A stretch of DNA of 64,000 nucleotides from Cyanobacteria bacterium SBLK (GCA_017746715.1 JAGHZQ010000041.1:165219-229218), one strand, 5' to 3'. Numbered from the stretch's first letter, positions 16,756 through 25,571 are shown. The notes: generated by a model from the letters alone, not told the origin. Made by a program: numbers and translations.

Positions 16756-16845
16756 GATTTTGTTATTTGTTGTTAGTTGTTGGTTATTAGTTTCTCCCCG
16801 CTGACTCTCCTCCTCTTGGGAGGGGGTTGGGGGGTGGGTCAGGGT

Positions 16846-17733
16846 TTAGAACCACGAATCATCAACTCGCTTGATTCTCTCGCAAGAAAATTCGATGGTT
16901 TCTTGGTAAAGTTCGTTGCTATCGGCTGAAAATGACGAGCATTTATAGCTAACGGGGAAAAGTCCGTCCAAGTTCCAACGCGCTCCCTCACCGCCACCTT
17001 GATCGTAAACAACAATAGTGGCCGTTTTTTTCGTTCCTCCCAGTAAGGTCATTCCACCAATAAACTTGGACGAATGAGACCATTTATACCAATTATAAAG
17101 ACTGCTATCTTCCGCGCTCCCCATAAAAGTCATTGTAATATTATTAGCATTTATCCCCGTTACGGTTGCCTGCATAAAACTCATCGCATATTTGCTGGCG
17201 CCGTGAGCATTGCTATCTTCTGTCGCTTCTAAGGAAGAACCGAGACCGCTAATACTCTTAACCACTAAATCCGAATAAATACCATCGATATCGACATAGA
17301 ATCGCGAGTTGGTTAAAACTTCTTTTGAGGCGTTATTTTGGTTGGCAGTGAATCTCCGTTTGACCCCCAAGCCCGAGAACTGCGAGGTTGACCGGCTGTA
17401 CTTTGAGCCATATTTGCGATAGTTCGCGGTCAAAGGGCGATAGTTTCGCTCTACTCCCAAACTCGATAACAACGAGGTTGAAATGTCGTATCTTACACCC
17501 TGTTTGCGATAATATGGGGTCGAACTGTTGTAAGATCTACGAATATTCGATCGCTGATAAGTGGACGTGTTATAACGAGAACCGTAGCTTCGATAATTGG
17601 CATTGCTGCTGCTGTAAGTTCTTCGGGTACTCGAGCTGCTATAGCTCGAACCGCTATGACTCGAACCGTACTTACTGTAACTCGCGCTGCCACTGCTATA
17701 GGTTTTTTTCGATTTTTTGCTTCCTCGCGCCAT
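16846..17733 (-). CDS. gp19-family tube protein (type B) with Ser/Tyr/Arg-rich repeat extension
   Basis: The ATG at 17733 has GGAG 9 nt upstream; the TTG at 17754 is less likely. The product is about 295 residues. Residues about 140-295 are a gp19-type tube domain (LTNSRFYVDIDGI, VVKSISGLGSSLEA, GLFPVSYKCSSFSAD) closely related to the gene at 18423-18896. Before it lie about 140 residues of low complexity. First comes Lys/Ser/Tyr-rich sequence, then three tandem units of 28-30 residues with the pattern (R/E)-R-x-Y-x5-x-Y-R-x-x-G-x-(R/K)-Y-x-x-S-T, ending at KRRF. A tube subunit normally has no room for this. The extension may line the lumen, sit outside the end of the tube, or bind cargo or nucleic acid; it is strongly basic. 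Confidence 0.82.
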   Translation of the reverse strand: MARGSKKSKKTYSSGSASYSKYGSSHSGSSYSSSSTRRTYSSSNANYRSYGSRYNTSTYQRSNIRRSYNSSTPYYRKQGVRYDISTSLLSSLGVERNYRPLTANYRKYGSKYSRSTSQFSGLGVKRRFTANQNNASKEVLTNSRFYVDIDGIYSDLVVKSISGLGSSLEATEDSNAHGASKYAMSFMQATVTGINANNITMTFMGSAEDSSLYNWYKWSHSSKFIGGMTLLGGTKKTATIVVYDQGGGEGARWNLDGLFPVSYKCSSFSADSNELYQETIEFSCERIKRVDDSWF

Positions 17734-17781
17734 GAAAATTTTCTCCAAACTCAAATAATATCCAAATTGCCAAACGCATTC

Positions 17782-18270
17782 TTAAAAAAATAGCGAGCTA
17801 GAACTCACTCTTTCAATATCCTCACAGACAATTTCAAATGTTTCTTTCACAAATTCGCTTCCATCAGCAGATAGATCGGAAACGGAGTAGCTGGTGGGCC
17901 AGGCATTTTTAATATTCCACTTCAACACTGCTTCGTCAGAACTATTATAGGCGGTCAGCGTGCCGCTTTTGCGATACAGTCCCCAAACCCCCCAGCCGCC
18001 GTCACTCATGGGTATACATTTCTCGTACCATTTGTACCAATCCATATCTCCTTTAACTAGGTATACCTCAAGAGTAATGTTGGGATTATTCTGACGGCCT
18101 GAAGTCGTTTGCCAATAAGTAAAGGTGTATTTTGAAGCAGAATGAGGCTTATCTTGTCCGGAAATTTCCCCTTCAAAAGAAATTTCTCCCACGCTAGCCA
18201 CCATTTTTTCAGTCAGTCCGTCAAATTCCATATAGAAGCGACTGGTGGGAATGGGTTTGAGTTCTGCCAT
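17782..18270 (-). CDS. gp19-family tube protein, type A (second copy)
   Basis: The 162-residue protein is a close paralogue of the gene at 19066-19539. Shared blocks are PIPTSRFYMEFDGLTEKMV, ASVGEISFEGE, LEVYLVKGDMDWYKW, WNIKNAWPTSYSVSDL and FEIVCEDIERV. It is a typical Hcp/gp19 ring-forming inner-tube subunit of a contractile injection system. It lies between two type-B tube genes, which shows that an A-B gene pair has been duplicated. Confidence 0.87.
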   Translation of the reverse strand: MAELKPIPTSRFYMEFDGLTEKMVASVGEISFEGEISGQDKPHSASKYTFTYWQTTSGRQNNPNITLEVYLVKGDMDWYKWYEKCIPMSDGGWGVWGLYRKSGTLTAYNSSDEAVLKWNIKNAWPTSYSVSDLSADGSEFVKETFEIVCEDIERVSSSSLFF

Positions 18271-18422
18271 CTTTCTTGTTCTCCAAATGGGCTAGCGATC
18301 GCTACTTCTTATTTTAATAGATCTCTCCAATGATTCGGAACGGCGGGGCGATCGATGCGATCGCTCCGAACTCCCATCGTTTTTTTTGAGAGACTCGAAA
18401 GCGATCGATAAGCCACAACTCA

Positions 18423-18896
18423 CTAAGCCGTACGAGACAAATTTTCGTAAGCAAAATCGAGAGTTTCTTCATAAAGTGCCGCATCTTCTGCCGACAGTGA
18501 AGACCCTTTATAACTGACAGGAAAAACCCCCGTTAAAACCCAAGTTGCTGCTTCTTCTCCGCCCTGATTATAAAGAGAGATCGTCCCAGTTTTGCGTTCC
18601 CCTTTGCTCTCGCTTCCTCCTCCGGAATATTCGGTGGAGTGAGAAGCGTAATACCAATCATAAACCCGTTTATCTTCGGCAGTTCCTACAAAAGTAATGG
18701 TGAGGTTGGAGTTGCTGACTCCCGTAACGGTGGATTGTACGGCACTGATTCCGCCCTTAGTTACGCCATAAGAAGCATCGGAGCCTGCTAATTCGATCGT
18801 TGCGCCAATGCCGCTAATGCTCTTAATAATTAAATCGTCGAGTCCGTCAATGCTAATGTAAAATTTAGAACAGGCAAGAATTTCTCCGGCTGCCAT
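18423..18896 (-). CDS. gp19-family tube protein, type B (first copy)
   Basis: The ATG at 18896 has AAGGAG 7 nt upstream; an in-frame start at 18953 lacks support. About 157 residues. Tube pattern: LACSKFYISIDGLDDLI, IKSISGIGATIEL, STVTGVSNSNLTITFVG, GVFPVSYKGSSLSAEDA. It is the plain version of the repeat-extended protein at 16846-17733. It probably forms tube rings together with the type-A subunits. Confidence 0.86.
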   Translation of the reverse strand: MAAGEILACSKFYISIDGLDDLIIKSISGIGATIELAGSDASYGVTKGGISAVQSTVTGVSNSNLTITFVGTAEDKRVYDWYYASHSTEYSGGGSESKGERKTGTISLYNQGGEEAATWVLTGVFPVSYKGSSLSAEDAALYEETLDFAYENLSRTA

Positions 18897-19065
18897 TGTT
18901 TTGCTCCTTATTGAGTTTAGCTTGTTGAGTTTAAACAAATAAAGCGATCGCAAAATTCAATGAGTTAAATCAATGGGTTAAATCATTGAATTTTTTTCGA
19001 GGTCGAATTTTTATGAGGGTCATTCAGAAAATGACCCGCTACAAAGCTGGCGATAAAGCTGGCAA

Positions 19066-19539
19066 TTAAGTCGTGCGGACAACATCTTCGCAGACGAGTT
19101 CAAAAGTTTCTTTGGCTAACTCGCTGCCATCCGCCGAAAGGTCGGATAAGCTGTAGCTCTTCGGCCAAGCATTGGTTATCGTCCATTCGAGAACGACTTC
19201 ATCGCTGGCGTTAAATGCCGTGAGAGTTCCTCCTTGGCGACCGGCCAGCCCGACACCATCGCCGCCTTCACTTTTAGGAACAATGGATTTGAACCAATTG
19301 TACCAATCCATATCGCCTTCGACTAAGTAAACTTCGATGGAGAAGTCGGGGTTATCGGAAAAGCCCGAAGAGGTACTTTGCCAGAGGGTTTTACCATCTT
19401 TGGTGGAAGCAATGGGTTTTTCGTGACCGGCGGTTTTTCCTTCAAAGGACATCTCGCCAACACTGGCGACCATTTTCTCGGTCAAGTTATCGAAGTTGAT
19501 ATAAAACCGACTGGTTGGAATAGGAGTTACGTCTGTCAT
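19066..19539 (-). CDS. gp19-family tube protein, type A (first copy)
   Basis: The 157-residue protein is the first tube gene after the sheath, the usual place of the main tube subunit in eCIS operons. Blocks: PIPTSRFYINFDNLTEKMV, ASVGEMSFEGK, IEVYLVEGDMDWYNW, WTITNAWPKSYSLSDL. It is very similar to the gene at 17782-18270. Its size equals the family norm. No signal peptide is present. Confidence 0.88.
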   Translation of the reverse strand: MTDVTPIPTSRFYINFDNLTEKMVASVGEMSFEGKTAGHEKPIASTKDGKTLWQSTSSGFSDNPDFSIEVYLVEGDMDWYNWFKSIVPKSEGGDGVGLAGRQGGTLTAFNASDEVVLEWTITNAWPKSYSLSDLSADGSELAKETFELVCEDVVRTT

Positions 19540-19655
19540 TGTCTTTTTTTGGTGATAATAGGTAAGGAAGGAGGGGAAAGTGAGAGAAGAAGGAGGAGTG
19601 AAGGGAAAATGCTTTTTGCTTTATCCCTTATCCTTCATCCCTCATCCCATTCTAA

Positions 19656-21377
19656 TTAGCCCCCGGGTGCCCACTGGCTGATCCGGAAGATAACGAATTC
19701 AGCCGGACGGACGGGACATACGCCAACTTCGACGTAAAGACGACCCATCATCATCGTTTCGTTGGTGTTGAGTTCGCCGTCGCACTTGACGTAGAAAGAT
19801 TCTCCTGGAGAACCACCTTGCAATGCTCCCGCACGCCACAAGCCTTCGAGGAAGTTGTTGACGGTTCGGGTCACTCGAGCCCAAAGGTCGCGATCGTTGG
19901 GTTCGAAAACCACCCACTGGGTGCCGATTTCAATGGATTTTTCAATATAGCTCATCAAGCGACGAACGGAAATGTAGCGCCATTGAATATCGGTCGGATC
20001 GACTAAAGTCCGAGCGCCCCAAATCAAGTAACCGCGATTGTAGCTGGCAAAGTTACGGATGCAGTTAATGCCTTTGGGGTTGAGGAGTTCTTGCTCGCGC
20101 ATATTGGTTTCGTAAGCCAAGCCCAAAACGCCGCGAGGGGTTTCGTTTGCAGGGGCTTTAAAGATGCCTCGGCTTTGGTCGGTCCGACACCAAACTCCCA
20201 TCATATGACCGCAAGGGGGAATCACGATCGGACGACCGGCATTGGCGGGGTTGGCGACTTTAATCCAAGGATAGTACAGCGCGCCAAACATGGAGCGGCG
20301 GTTGAATGAGGTCAGCCAAGCGTCAACGTCTTGGGGTTTTTGGTTTTCCGGCGCAACGGGATCGTTACCTTTGCCGGGTTTGACTGGCGGGGGATCGAGA
20401 ACGGCCATGCGATAGGGAGGTCCGGGGAAGGAGTTCTCGCACATGCTGACCATCATTTCCATCACCCCATGCACTTGGTCGAGGTCGAGGATTCCGGTTT
20501 GATAGAGAAGCATGAGGTCGGGGAAGGCAATCATGGCCACTTCATCCACCTCAAACATCCCCTGCATGCCTTTTTTCTCGTTGCGACTGCCGGCAATATC
20601 GCGAGTGGCGTTATCAACCGGAGAAATATAAGGGGGAGGGGCAATTTCGTAAGCACCATTGCCGGGGCGGCGAGAGAGTGCCTGTCCGCTAACAGAAATA
20701 TCGGCAAAGGTCAAGTATTCCGATTCTTCGACTGCCGTGACGACATAATCGGCAACAGCGGTCTCGGCTTCGGGGTTCATGCTGAGGTTATCGTATTCTT
20801 CGAGAACCTGTTCTCCGAGGATGACTTTGAGTTTAAAATACTGCCCGTCATCAATGGGCGGCTCGGAGTCGTCTTCCGGTGCTTTGGGGGTGCTTTCTTC
20901 GATAACGACGAGCATGCGTGCCGAATTTCCGGGGGGAAGTGCAGGGGCTTCGTCGGCTTCTTCGGAAAGTTTGATATTGGCGCTCAAAGAAGGCTTGCCA
21001 CCCGCAGTGAGGAGTTTGGTAGCGATTTCTTCGGCCGGTGGGGGTTCGGCTCCTGGGAGCTTGGTGCCGATGCTCGTCACCCAACACCGTCCGCCACCGT
21101 TAATAAACCAACCCTGAACGGCGAAGGGAAGGTAAGGATAATAAGTTTGGTCGTCTTTTGTATATTCGGTAAATCCATCGGAATTGGGTTTGCCGAAATA
21201 TTCGAGATACTGTTCAAAATTGGTGATCATGATGGGTTTGAACAGTTCGGCATCACCGCGCACGTCTTCGGTGAAGCCGATAAATCCGGCAATACTCAAG
21301 CTAATGCCCTCAATTGGGCGACTCCCTCGGTCTACTTCTTCGACGTAGACACCAGGAGCGAAGTAATCTAATGCCAT
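19656..21377 (-). CDS. Contractile tail sheath protein
   Basis: The 573-residue protein has the sheath N-terminus (LDYFAPGVYVEEVDRGSRP with GFIGFTEDV) and the conserved sheath C-terminus (LWRAGALQGGSPGESFYVKC, then ETMMMGRLYVEVGVCP and AEFVIFRISQW). The middle (about 120-260) is variable and acidic, probably the outer domain. It polymerises around the inner tube and contracts to drive it through a membrane. GGAGG lies upstream of the ATG. It is the first gene of the minus-strand operon, so its upstream region (21378-21500) should hold the operon promoter. Only one sheath gene is present. Confidence 0.92.
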   Translation of the reverse strand: MALDYFAPGVYVEEVDRGSRPIEGISLSIAGFIGFTEDVRGDAELFKPIMITNFEQYLEYFGKPNSDGFTEYTKDDQTYYPYLPFAVQGWFINGGGRCWVTSIGTKLPGAEPPPAEEIATKLLTAGGKPSLSANIKLSEEADEAPALPPGNSARMLVVIEESTPKAPEDDSEPPIDDGQYFKLKVILGEQVLEEYDNLSMNPEAETAVADYVVTAVEESEYLTFADISVSGQALSRRPGNGAYEIAPPPYISPVDNATRDIAGSRNEKKGMQGMFEVDEVAMIAFPDLMLLYQTGILDLDQVHGVMEMMVSMCENSFPGPPYRMAVLDPPPVKPGKGNDPVAPENQKPQDVDAWLTSFNRRSMFGALYYPWIKVANPANAGRPIVIPPCGHMMGVWCRTDQSRGIFKAPANETPRGVLGLAYETNMREQELLNPKGINCIRNFASYNRGYLIWGARTLVDPTDIQWRYISVRRLMSYIEKSIEIGTQWVVFEPNDRDLWARVTRTVNNFLEGLWRAGALQGGSPGESFYVKCDGELNTNETMMMGRLYVEVGVCPVRPAEFVIFRISQWAPGG

Positions 21378-21429
21378 AAGCGGCTATCCTCCCTTGGGAT
21401 ATTTGGATGCTAAGTTAGCAAATATAAGG

Positions 21430-21497
21430 CCTAGACCGTCTCTAGCTTATCCCTAGACCGACTCGGGGGTTATTAGACTAAAGTCTAAATTCGGTCT
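21430..21497 (-). promoter_or_regulatory. Putative operator cluster upstream of the injection-system operon
   Basis: CCTAGACCG occurs twice (21430-21438 and 21452-21460) with a 22-bp period. An inverted CGGTCT lies at 21492-21497. Between them is a perfect palindrome, TTAGACT-AA-AGTCTAA (21473-21488). All share an AGAC-like core. This density of phased sites 50-120 bp before the sheath start suggests binding by a dimeric regulator, perhaps the NarL-type protein of the operon. No clear -35/-10 pair could be fixed. The rest of the 420-bp divergent gap (21498-21797) shows HIP1 sites and A/T-rich stretches only. Confidence 0.45.
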
Positions 21498-21797
21498 GAG
21501 GGCTATCGATTTCAAGTTCGTTGCTTTTGCCGATTTCTGCTTGAACTTTTGGCTTGATGTTGAGTTTGTTTGCGAAATATTAATTTTTGCCCGGAGAATG
21601 GAATTTTTCGATCGCGATGGCAATCGCGCTACATGTCTTACAAAAAGGGGTTTTCAGTTGTCTGAGATCGAGAATTCTCGCAAATTGATACGGAGGCGAT
21701 CGCTACTCCTTTGAATTATCTTATAAAGGGATAAAAAATAAAAATTCCACAATTGCGAATACCGACTAGCAACCCCGCGTGATGGAGGCTCCCCCTC

Positions 21798-24782
21798 ATG
21801 ATTTCCCTAGATTGCCTGCAAGTCGAGCCGTTACGGCATGACGAGCAATCTCTTCCAAGCTCCTCGAGTTTACCAGGAGCCGGAGTATTAATTGCGATTG
21901 ATGCCAGCGTCCCCCAGGCAGAAATATTTGTGAACGGCGCGATCGCGGGAGCGGAAATTCTTCTCCTCGACTCTCATCTTGATTCTCATCTTGAGAGTAT
22001 TACACAAATCACCAAGGCGTTACAAAGAAATAGTATTACTCAACTGCATATTGTTTCTCATGGCACTTCAGGAACACTTTATCTTGGAAAAACGCAGTTA
22101 ACTTTAGATAATTTAGAACGCTACGCTCTCCTTCTCCAGCAATGGCATTCTCTAGAAGTTGTACTCTATGGCTGTCAAATTGCCAAGGGAGTTCGAGGAC
22201 GAAAATTTGTCGAGCAATTAGGTCGTTTAACAGGAGCTAATATTACGGCTTCGACAACATTAACGGGAAGTGCTGCTTTACAAGGGAATTGGCAATTCGA
22301 CTATAAAACAGGAAAAAATAATATTCCTCTGGCTTTTACTACGGAAACAATTACAAGTTATCCAGATGTTTTAGTAGATGTAAACAACATAACAGAATTA
22401 ATAAGAGAGATTAATAATGCGAATGCCGCTCCCGATCTAACGACGATTAATCTGATAGGTACTTCATTTGATATTACCTCCGCCGATAATAATAGAAATG
22501 ATTTTGGGGCAACGGGACTGCCCGTAATTACCAGTGAAATTATTATCAATGGCGGCAACCAAACCATTAATCGATCGGGTTCGGAGGAATTTCGCTTTTT
22601 TGTTGTGGATGCAACGGGTAATTTAACGCTGAATGATATTACGCTGCAAAATGGGCGCGTCACCAATAGCAGTCAAAGTTTGGGAGATGATGGTGGGGCA
22701 ATTTTAAATCATGGTGGGACGCTGACGATTAACAATTCAATAATAACGGGGAATTTTGCCGCTGATGATGGAGGAGGTATTGCAAATATTGGCGTAGGTA
22801 ATGGTGGAGATGCAACTTTGACCATTAATAGGACAACAATTAGCAATAATACTGCTGTGGGAGATACGGGACTTGATGATGGAGGCGGAGGCATTGAAAA
22901 TGATGGAAATCTTAGAAATCAGGGAGCCGGTGCAAGTGTCAGTATTATTGATAGTTTTGTGACCGGAAATATTTCGATTAATGGAACGGGTGGAGGCATT
23001 CGTAACCGAGATGGTGGGATTATTAGAATTGAAAATATAAATGAGGTTTCGCGAGTCAATGAAAATACTCTCGGTCACTCTAACCTCTTAGGAGAAGATC
23101 TTTTTTTGGGTTACGAACGATCCGAACTTCCTCTTCCTTTGCCTCAAGATGAAGAAGGTACGACAACAATAATGGTAGGCAATCCCAATTTTGGTGATTT
23201 TGATGGTCCAACTGATACATCAACAGTTTATGGTTCTGTCAATAGCAATTTAATGTTGACGACGAGAGGAGGTTCGCCTAATTTTGTTCCTCCTGTCCCC
23301 ATGCCTCCAAATCCCACGGCAAACATCACTCCTCCAAATAGTACGCCACCCAATATTGTTATCGAAACAACAAATATTCCGGGATTAACAGGTCTTTTTC
23401 CTTCTTTACTCGAATTGACTCAAGATAATGAAACACCGGAAATTATCCAAGAGAATACGAATGAAAAGACGATCGATTTAGGCTCATTTGATTTGGGTAG
23501 CAGCCCCGTTACAACAACATTTAAACTGGCAAATATTGGGACGAGCACAACAGAGGATTTACAGTTAAAGAATTTTAATATTTCCCCCTTATTTACTGTT
23601 ACTCCCATATCTCTAGCCACCGATACAATAGATTTAGGTTTTGGGACATCAACAACATTTCAAGTTGAGTTCGATCCTTCAACTATAGGAGTACAGAGCG
23701 GATCGATTAGCTTTTTTGTAGTCAAAGTGGACTCAACTGTAGCGACTCCGTTTGAATTCATTCTTAATGCTACGGTAGTAGATACAACACCCACGCCAAC
23801 ACCAATACCCACGCCAACACCAACACCCACGCCAACACCCACGCCAACACCCCCGACAACCGATAATCTCAGGGTCGATCGCACTAGTAATATTTTTATT
23901 GTTGGTAACAATGGCGGTTCGAATTTACAAGTGACTTTAAAAAGTGCCAATACGAATAATATTGCCGATCTGAAGCTCTTGCGATTGAGCGATAATAACC
24001 AAATTCTCAGCACTTTTGAGTTATTTTCCGCGCTGCCCGATCGCTTCCGTCCCAATCGTTTTAATGCCGAGTTACAAGGGTATATTACCGGTACATTTCA
24101 AGCTGACGATCGCTTTGCTATTGAAGTACAAGATTTTTCCGGGACTATTACCAGTTTTAGTCCTCAGCAATTGAGCGTCCGAGATGGCGGAAATGGTTTT
24201 TTTGAATTGGGATTTGGCAATGGTTTGACGTTGGAAATTCAACAAACGACCGGTAATGCTCCCCTTGGAGTCGGCAGCAATCAAGCGATCGATTTGGAAG
24301 TTCTCGATCTGTTAAATGTTAATGTTGGGGGAACGGTACGCGCGAATTTTGAGGTTTACCGAGAGGCAAGTTTTGATAATGTGGCGGGATTCTATAAAAT
24401 TGATGATGCGAGCGGGACGGTAGCGGGAATTGCTCCTGGAGATCCGGGTTATGCTCGCACAGCGATTGAAAATCGAGTCAGCGATCTGGAGTTAAGCGTT
24501 GCGAATCAAACTCAATTAAGTTTCAGTGCAACTTTAGATGGGAATAGTCTCTATGCTCCCTTTATTATTGCTAATTCGACTCCGACGGCGTTTCTTGCCA
24601 ATAATCCCAACAATACTCTAGGAGATGGCATACAGGCATATTTTCTCTTTGGTGCGGCGAATTCAGATGGTGTCGATCATCTCTTACTTTTGGGGAACAA
24701 TACTTTTGGTTTTGAGGATTTATCTACAGGGGGGGATCTAGATTATAATGACCTCATTTTTACGGTTGATATTGTTGCTTAA
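21798..24782 (+). CDS. Large surface protein: DUF4347, beta-helix, DUF4114
   Basis: The 994-residue protein begins with a DUF4347 domain (residues about 25-190: LHIVSHGTSGTLYLG, VVLYGCQIAKG, GRLTGANITAS). A right-handed beta-helix-like region rich in Asn/Gly follows (about 190-470), then a beta-sandwich domain (about 530-655), a TPTPTP linker of about 25 residues, and a DUF4114-like end (GFEDLSTGGDLDYNDLIFTV). No Sec signal is seen; such proteins are usually thought to leave by type I secretion. A likely role is adhesion or an extracellular matrix. It is a full-length paralogue of the gene at 26226-29054. The start has GGAGG 9 nt upstream. Confidence 0.85.
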   Translation: MISLDCLQVEPLRHDEQSLPSSSSLPGAGVLIAIDASVPQAEIFVNGAIAGAEILLLDSHLDSHLESITQITKALQRNSITQLHIVSHGTSGTLYLGKTQLTLDNLERYALLLQQWHSLEVVLYGCQIAKGVRGRKFVEQLGRLTGANITASTTLTGSAALQGNWQFDYKTGKNNIPLAFTTETITSYPDVLVDVNNITELIREINNANAAPDLTTINLIGTSFDITSADNNRNDFGATGLPVITSEIIINGGNQTINRSGSEEFRFFVVDATGNLTLNDITLQNGRVTNSSQSLGDDGGAILNHGGTLTINNSIITGNFAADDGGGIANIGVGNGGDATLTINRTTISNNTAVGDTGLDDGGGGIENDGNLRNQGAGASVSIIDSFVTGNISINGTGGGIRNRDGGIIRIENINEVSRVNENTLGHSNLLGEDLFLGYERSELPLPLPQDEEGTTTIMVGNPNFGDFDGPTDTSTVYGSVNSNLMLTTRGGSPNFVPPVPMPPNPTANITPPNSTPPNIVIETTNIPGLTGLFPSLLELTQDNETPEIIQENTNEKTIDLGSFDLGSSPVTTTFKLANIGTSTTEDLQLKNFNISPLFTVTPISLATDTIDLGFGTSTTFQVEFDPSTIGVQSGSISFFVVKVDSTVATPFEFILNATVVDTTPTPTPIPTPTPTPTPTPTPTPPTTDNLRVDRTSNIFIVGNNGGSNLQVTLKSANTNNIADLKLLRLSDNNQILSTFELFSALPDRFRPNRFNAELQGYITGTFQADDRFAIEVQDFSGTITSFSPQQLSVRDGGNGFFELGFGNGLTLEIQQTTGNAPLGVGSNQAIDLEVLDLLNVNVGGTVRANFEVYREASFDNVAGFYKIDDASGTVAGIAPGDPGYARTAIENRVSDLELSVANQTQLSFSATLDGNSLYAPFIIANSTPTAFLANNPNNTLGDGIQAYFLFGAANSDGVDHLLLLGNNTFGFEDLSTGGDLDYNDLIFTVDIVA
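23786..23855. repeat. Thr-Pro minisatellite in the surface-protein gene
   Basis: CCCACGCCAACA-type 6/12-bp repeats encode alternating Thr-Pro between the beta-sandwich and the C-terminal domain. Such tracts are prone to length change. The paralogue at 26226-29054 lacks it and has a short Thr/Asp-Pro linker instead. Confidence 0.85.
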
Positions 24783-24828
24783 TGGATTATAATTAAAGCT
24801 GGGTAAAATTTGGAGATTAGTTAATTCA

Positions 24829-24843
24829 GTACTTGTCAAGTAC
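24829..24843. repeat. Palindrome GTACTTG-T-CAAGTAC
   Basis: A perfect 15-bp palindrome with one central base lies 47 bp after the first surface-protein gene. No T run follows, so a simple terminator is unlikely. It may be a protein-binding site or the edge of an old insertion. Confidence 0.4.
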
Positions 24844-24958
24844 CATATATTGTGTATTTTAAAGATGGAAACGCTGTATCTGGAGAACTTATCTTAAAGT
24901 TTTTGGGGTAGACCATCAGTTATCACGGTTATCAATATTCTCTGAGAACCCGAAGTTT

Positions 24959-24982
24959 TTGGGGGGGTGGTCTCCCCCCCAA
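24959..24982. repeat. G7/C7 hairpin in a GC-rich intergenic block
   Basis: TTGGGGGGG (24959-24967) pairs with CCCCCCCAA (24974-24982) around TGGTCT. A C8 tract and a GGGCG-CAGCGC-CGCCC hairpin follow, up to about 25025. This GC-rich block stands out in an A/T-rich gap and looks like a dispersed repeat; no gene is convincing in it. Gap 24783-25319 otherwise holds the palindrome at 24829 and the MITE-like element at 25206. Confidence 0.6.
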
Positions 24983-25205
24983 TCCCCCCCCACTGTGGGC
25001 GCAGCGCCGCCCCCAGACCCCCCGCGCAGGGCTTCGCTATATTTGAGTTGTCTCTACACTTACAAATATTCTTTCTAACCCATAAGAATGAGCACAATAT
25101 TTTAGTTCAGAATTTTAATGAATGTTGGCTCATTAACCGGATTTGAGATTGTATTAAAACGAATCGCATAAATTATATCAAATCCGGAAACTCAACTTTA
25201 ATATC

Positions 25206-25280
25206 GTAGGTTGGGTTAGCGACAGCGTAACCCAACACAAGCATTAATACTGTTGGGTTTCATACCTCAACCCAACCTAC
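25206..25280. mobile_element. Non-coding MITE-like inverted-repeat element
   Basis: The terminal inverted repeats GTAGGTTGGGTT (25206-25217) and AACCCAACCTAC (25269-25280) are perfect. An inner pair, GTAACCCAAC and GTTGGGTTTC, extends the palindrome. The inner core TTAGCGACAGCGTAAC is shared with the element at 50849-50979. It is 75 bp long and codes for nothing. It fits a miniature element moved by an enzyme encoded elsewhere. Confidence 0.65.
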
Positions 25281-25319
25281 ATCATCTGATGTTTTTTTAT
25301 AAGCATTCAAGCGGATTTG

Positions 25320-25551
25320 ATATTAGCAACGATTTGGCCAACTTGCGCGATCGCGAAAAAATCCACAGCCTGCACATTATTTCCCACGGCAATCCCGGTA
25401 CTTTATATTTGGGTAATACCCCGTTAAACCCAGAGAATTTAGCCGTTGTAACGGGAAATACAGATTTAAAAGGCAATTGGCAGCTCAGAGTTTAGGAAAT
25501 GACGGCAGGGCACTATTAAAAAATAGCGGGACTGTGACCATTAACGATCAT
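25320..25551 (+). pseudogene. Decayed DUF4347 surface-protein gene (internal deletions)
   Basis: Bases 25322-25493 match the DUF4347 part of the intact gene at about 26432-26750 (LANLRDREKIHSLHIISHG; end LKGNWQL) but lack roughly 150 bp in the middle. After a stop, 25497-25551 match the beta-helix start of the intact gene near 27196-27255 (DGRALLKNSGTVTIND), with a larger deletion between. It is a third, broken copy of the neighbouring surface-protein genes. Confidence 0.75.
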
Positions 25552-25571
25552 CGAAAAACTCTATCGAGTCG

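Noticed and set aside
18897..18953. Upstream start for the first type-B tube protein
   Set aside because: The ATG at 18896 has AAGGAG at good distance and matches the paralogues; the extension has no ribosome binding site.
20331..21371. Long open frame on the plus strand opposite the sheath gene
   Set aside because: It mirrors a strong sheath reading frame with conserved ends on the minus strand. Its product is His/Gly/Phe-rich with no domain pattern, typical of antisense frames in GC-balanced genes.
24894..25097. Minus-strand frame of 67 codons over the GC-rich block
   Set aside because: It runs through homopolymer hairpins and gives a Gly/Pro-rich product with no start signal; the block is a repeat.
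25253..25310. N-terminal part of an open frame leading into the decayed DUF4347 copy
   Set aside because: Its start lies inside the MITE-like element and the first 20 or so codons are non-homologous to surface proteins, so only the part from 25320 on is kept, as a pseudogene.
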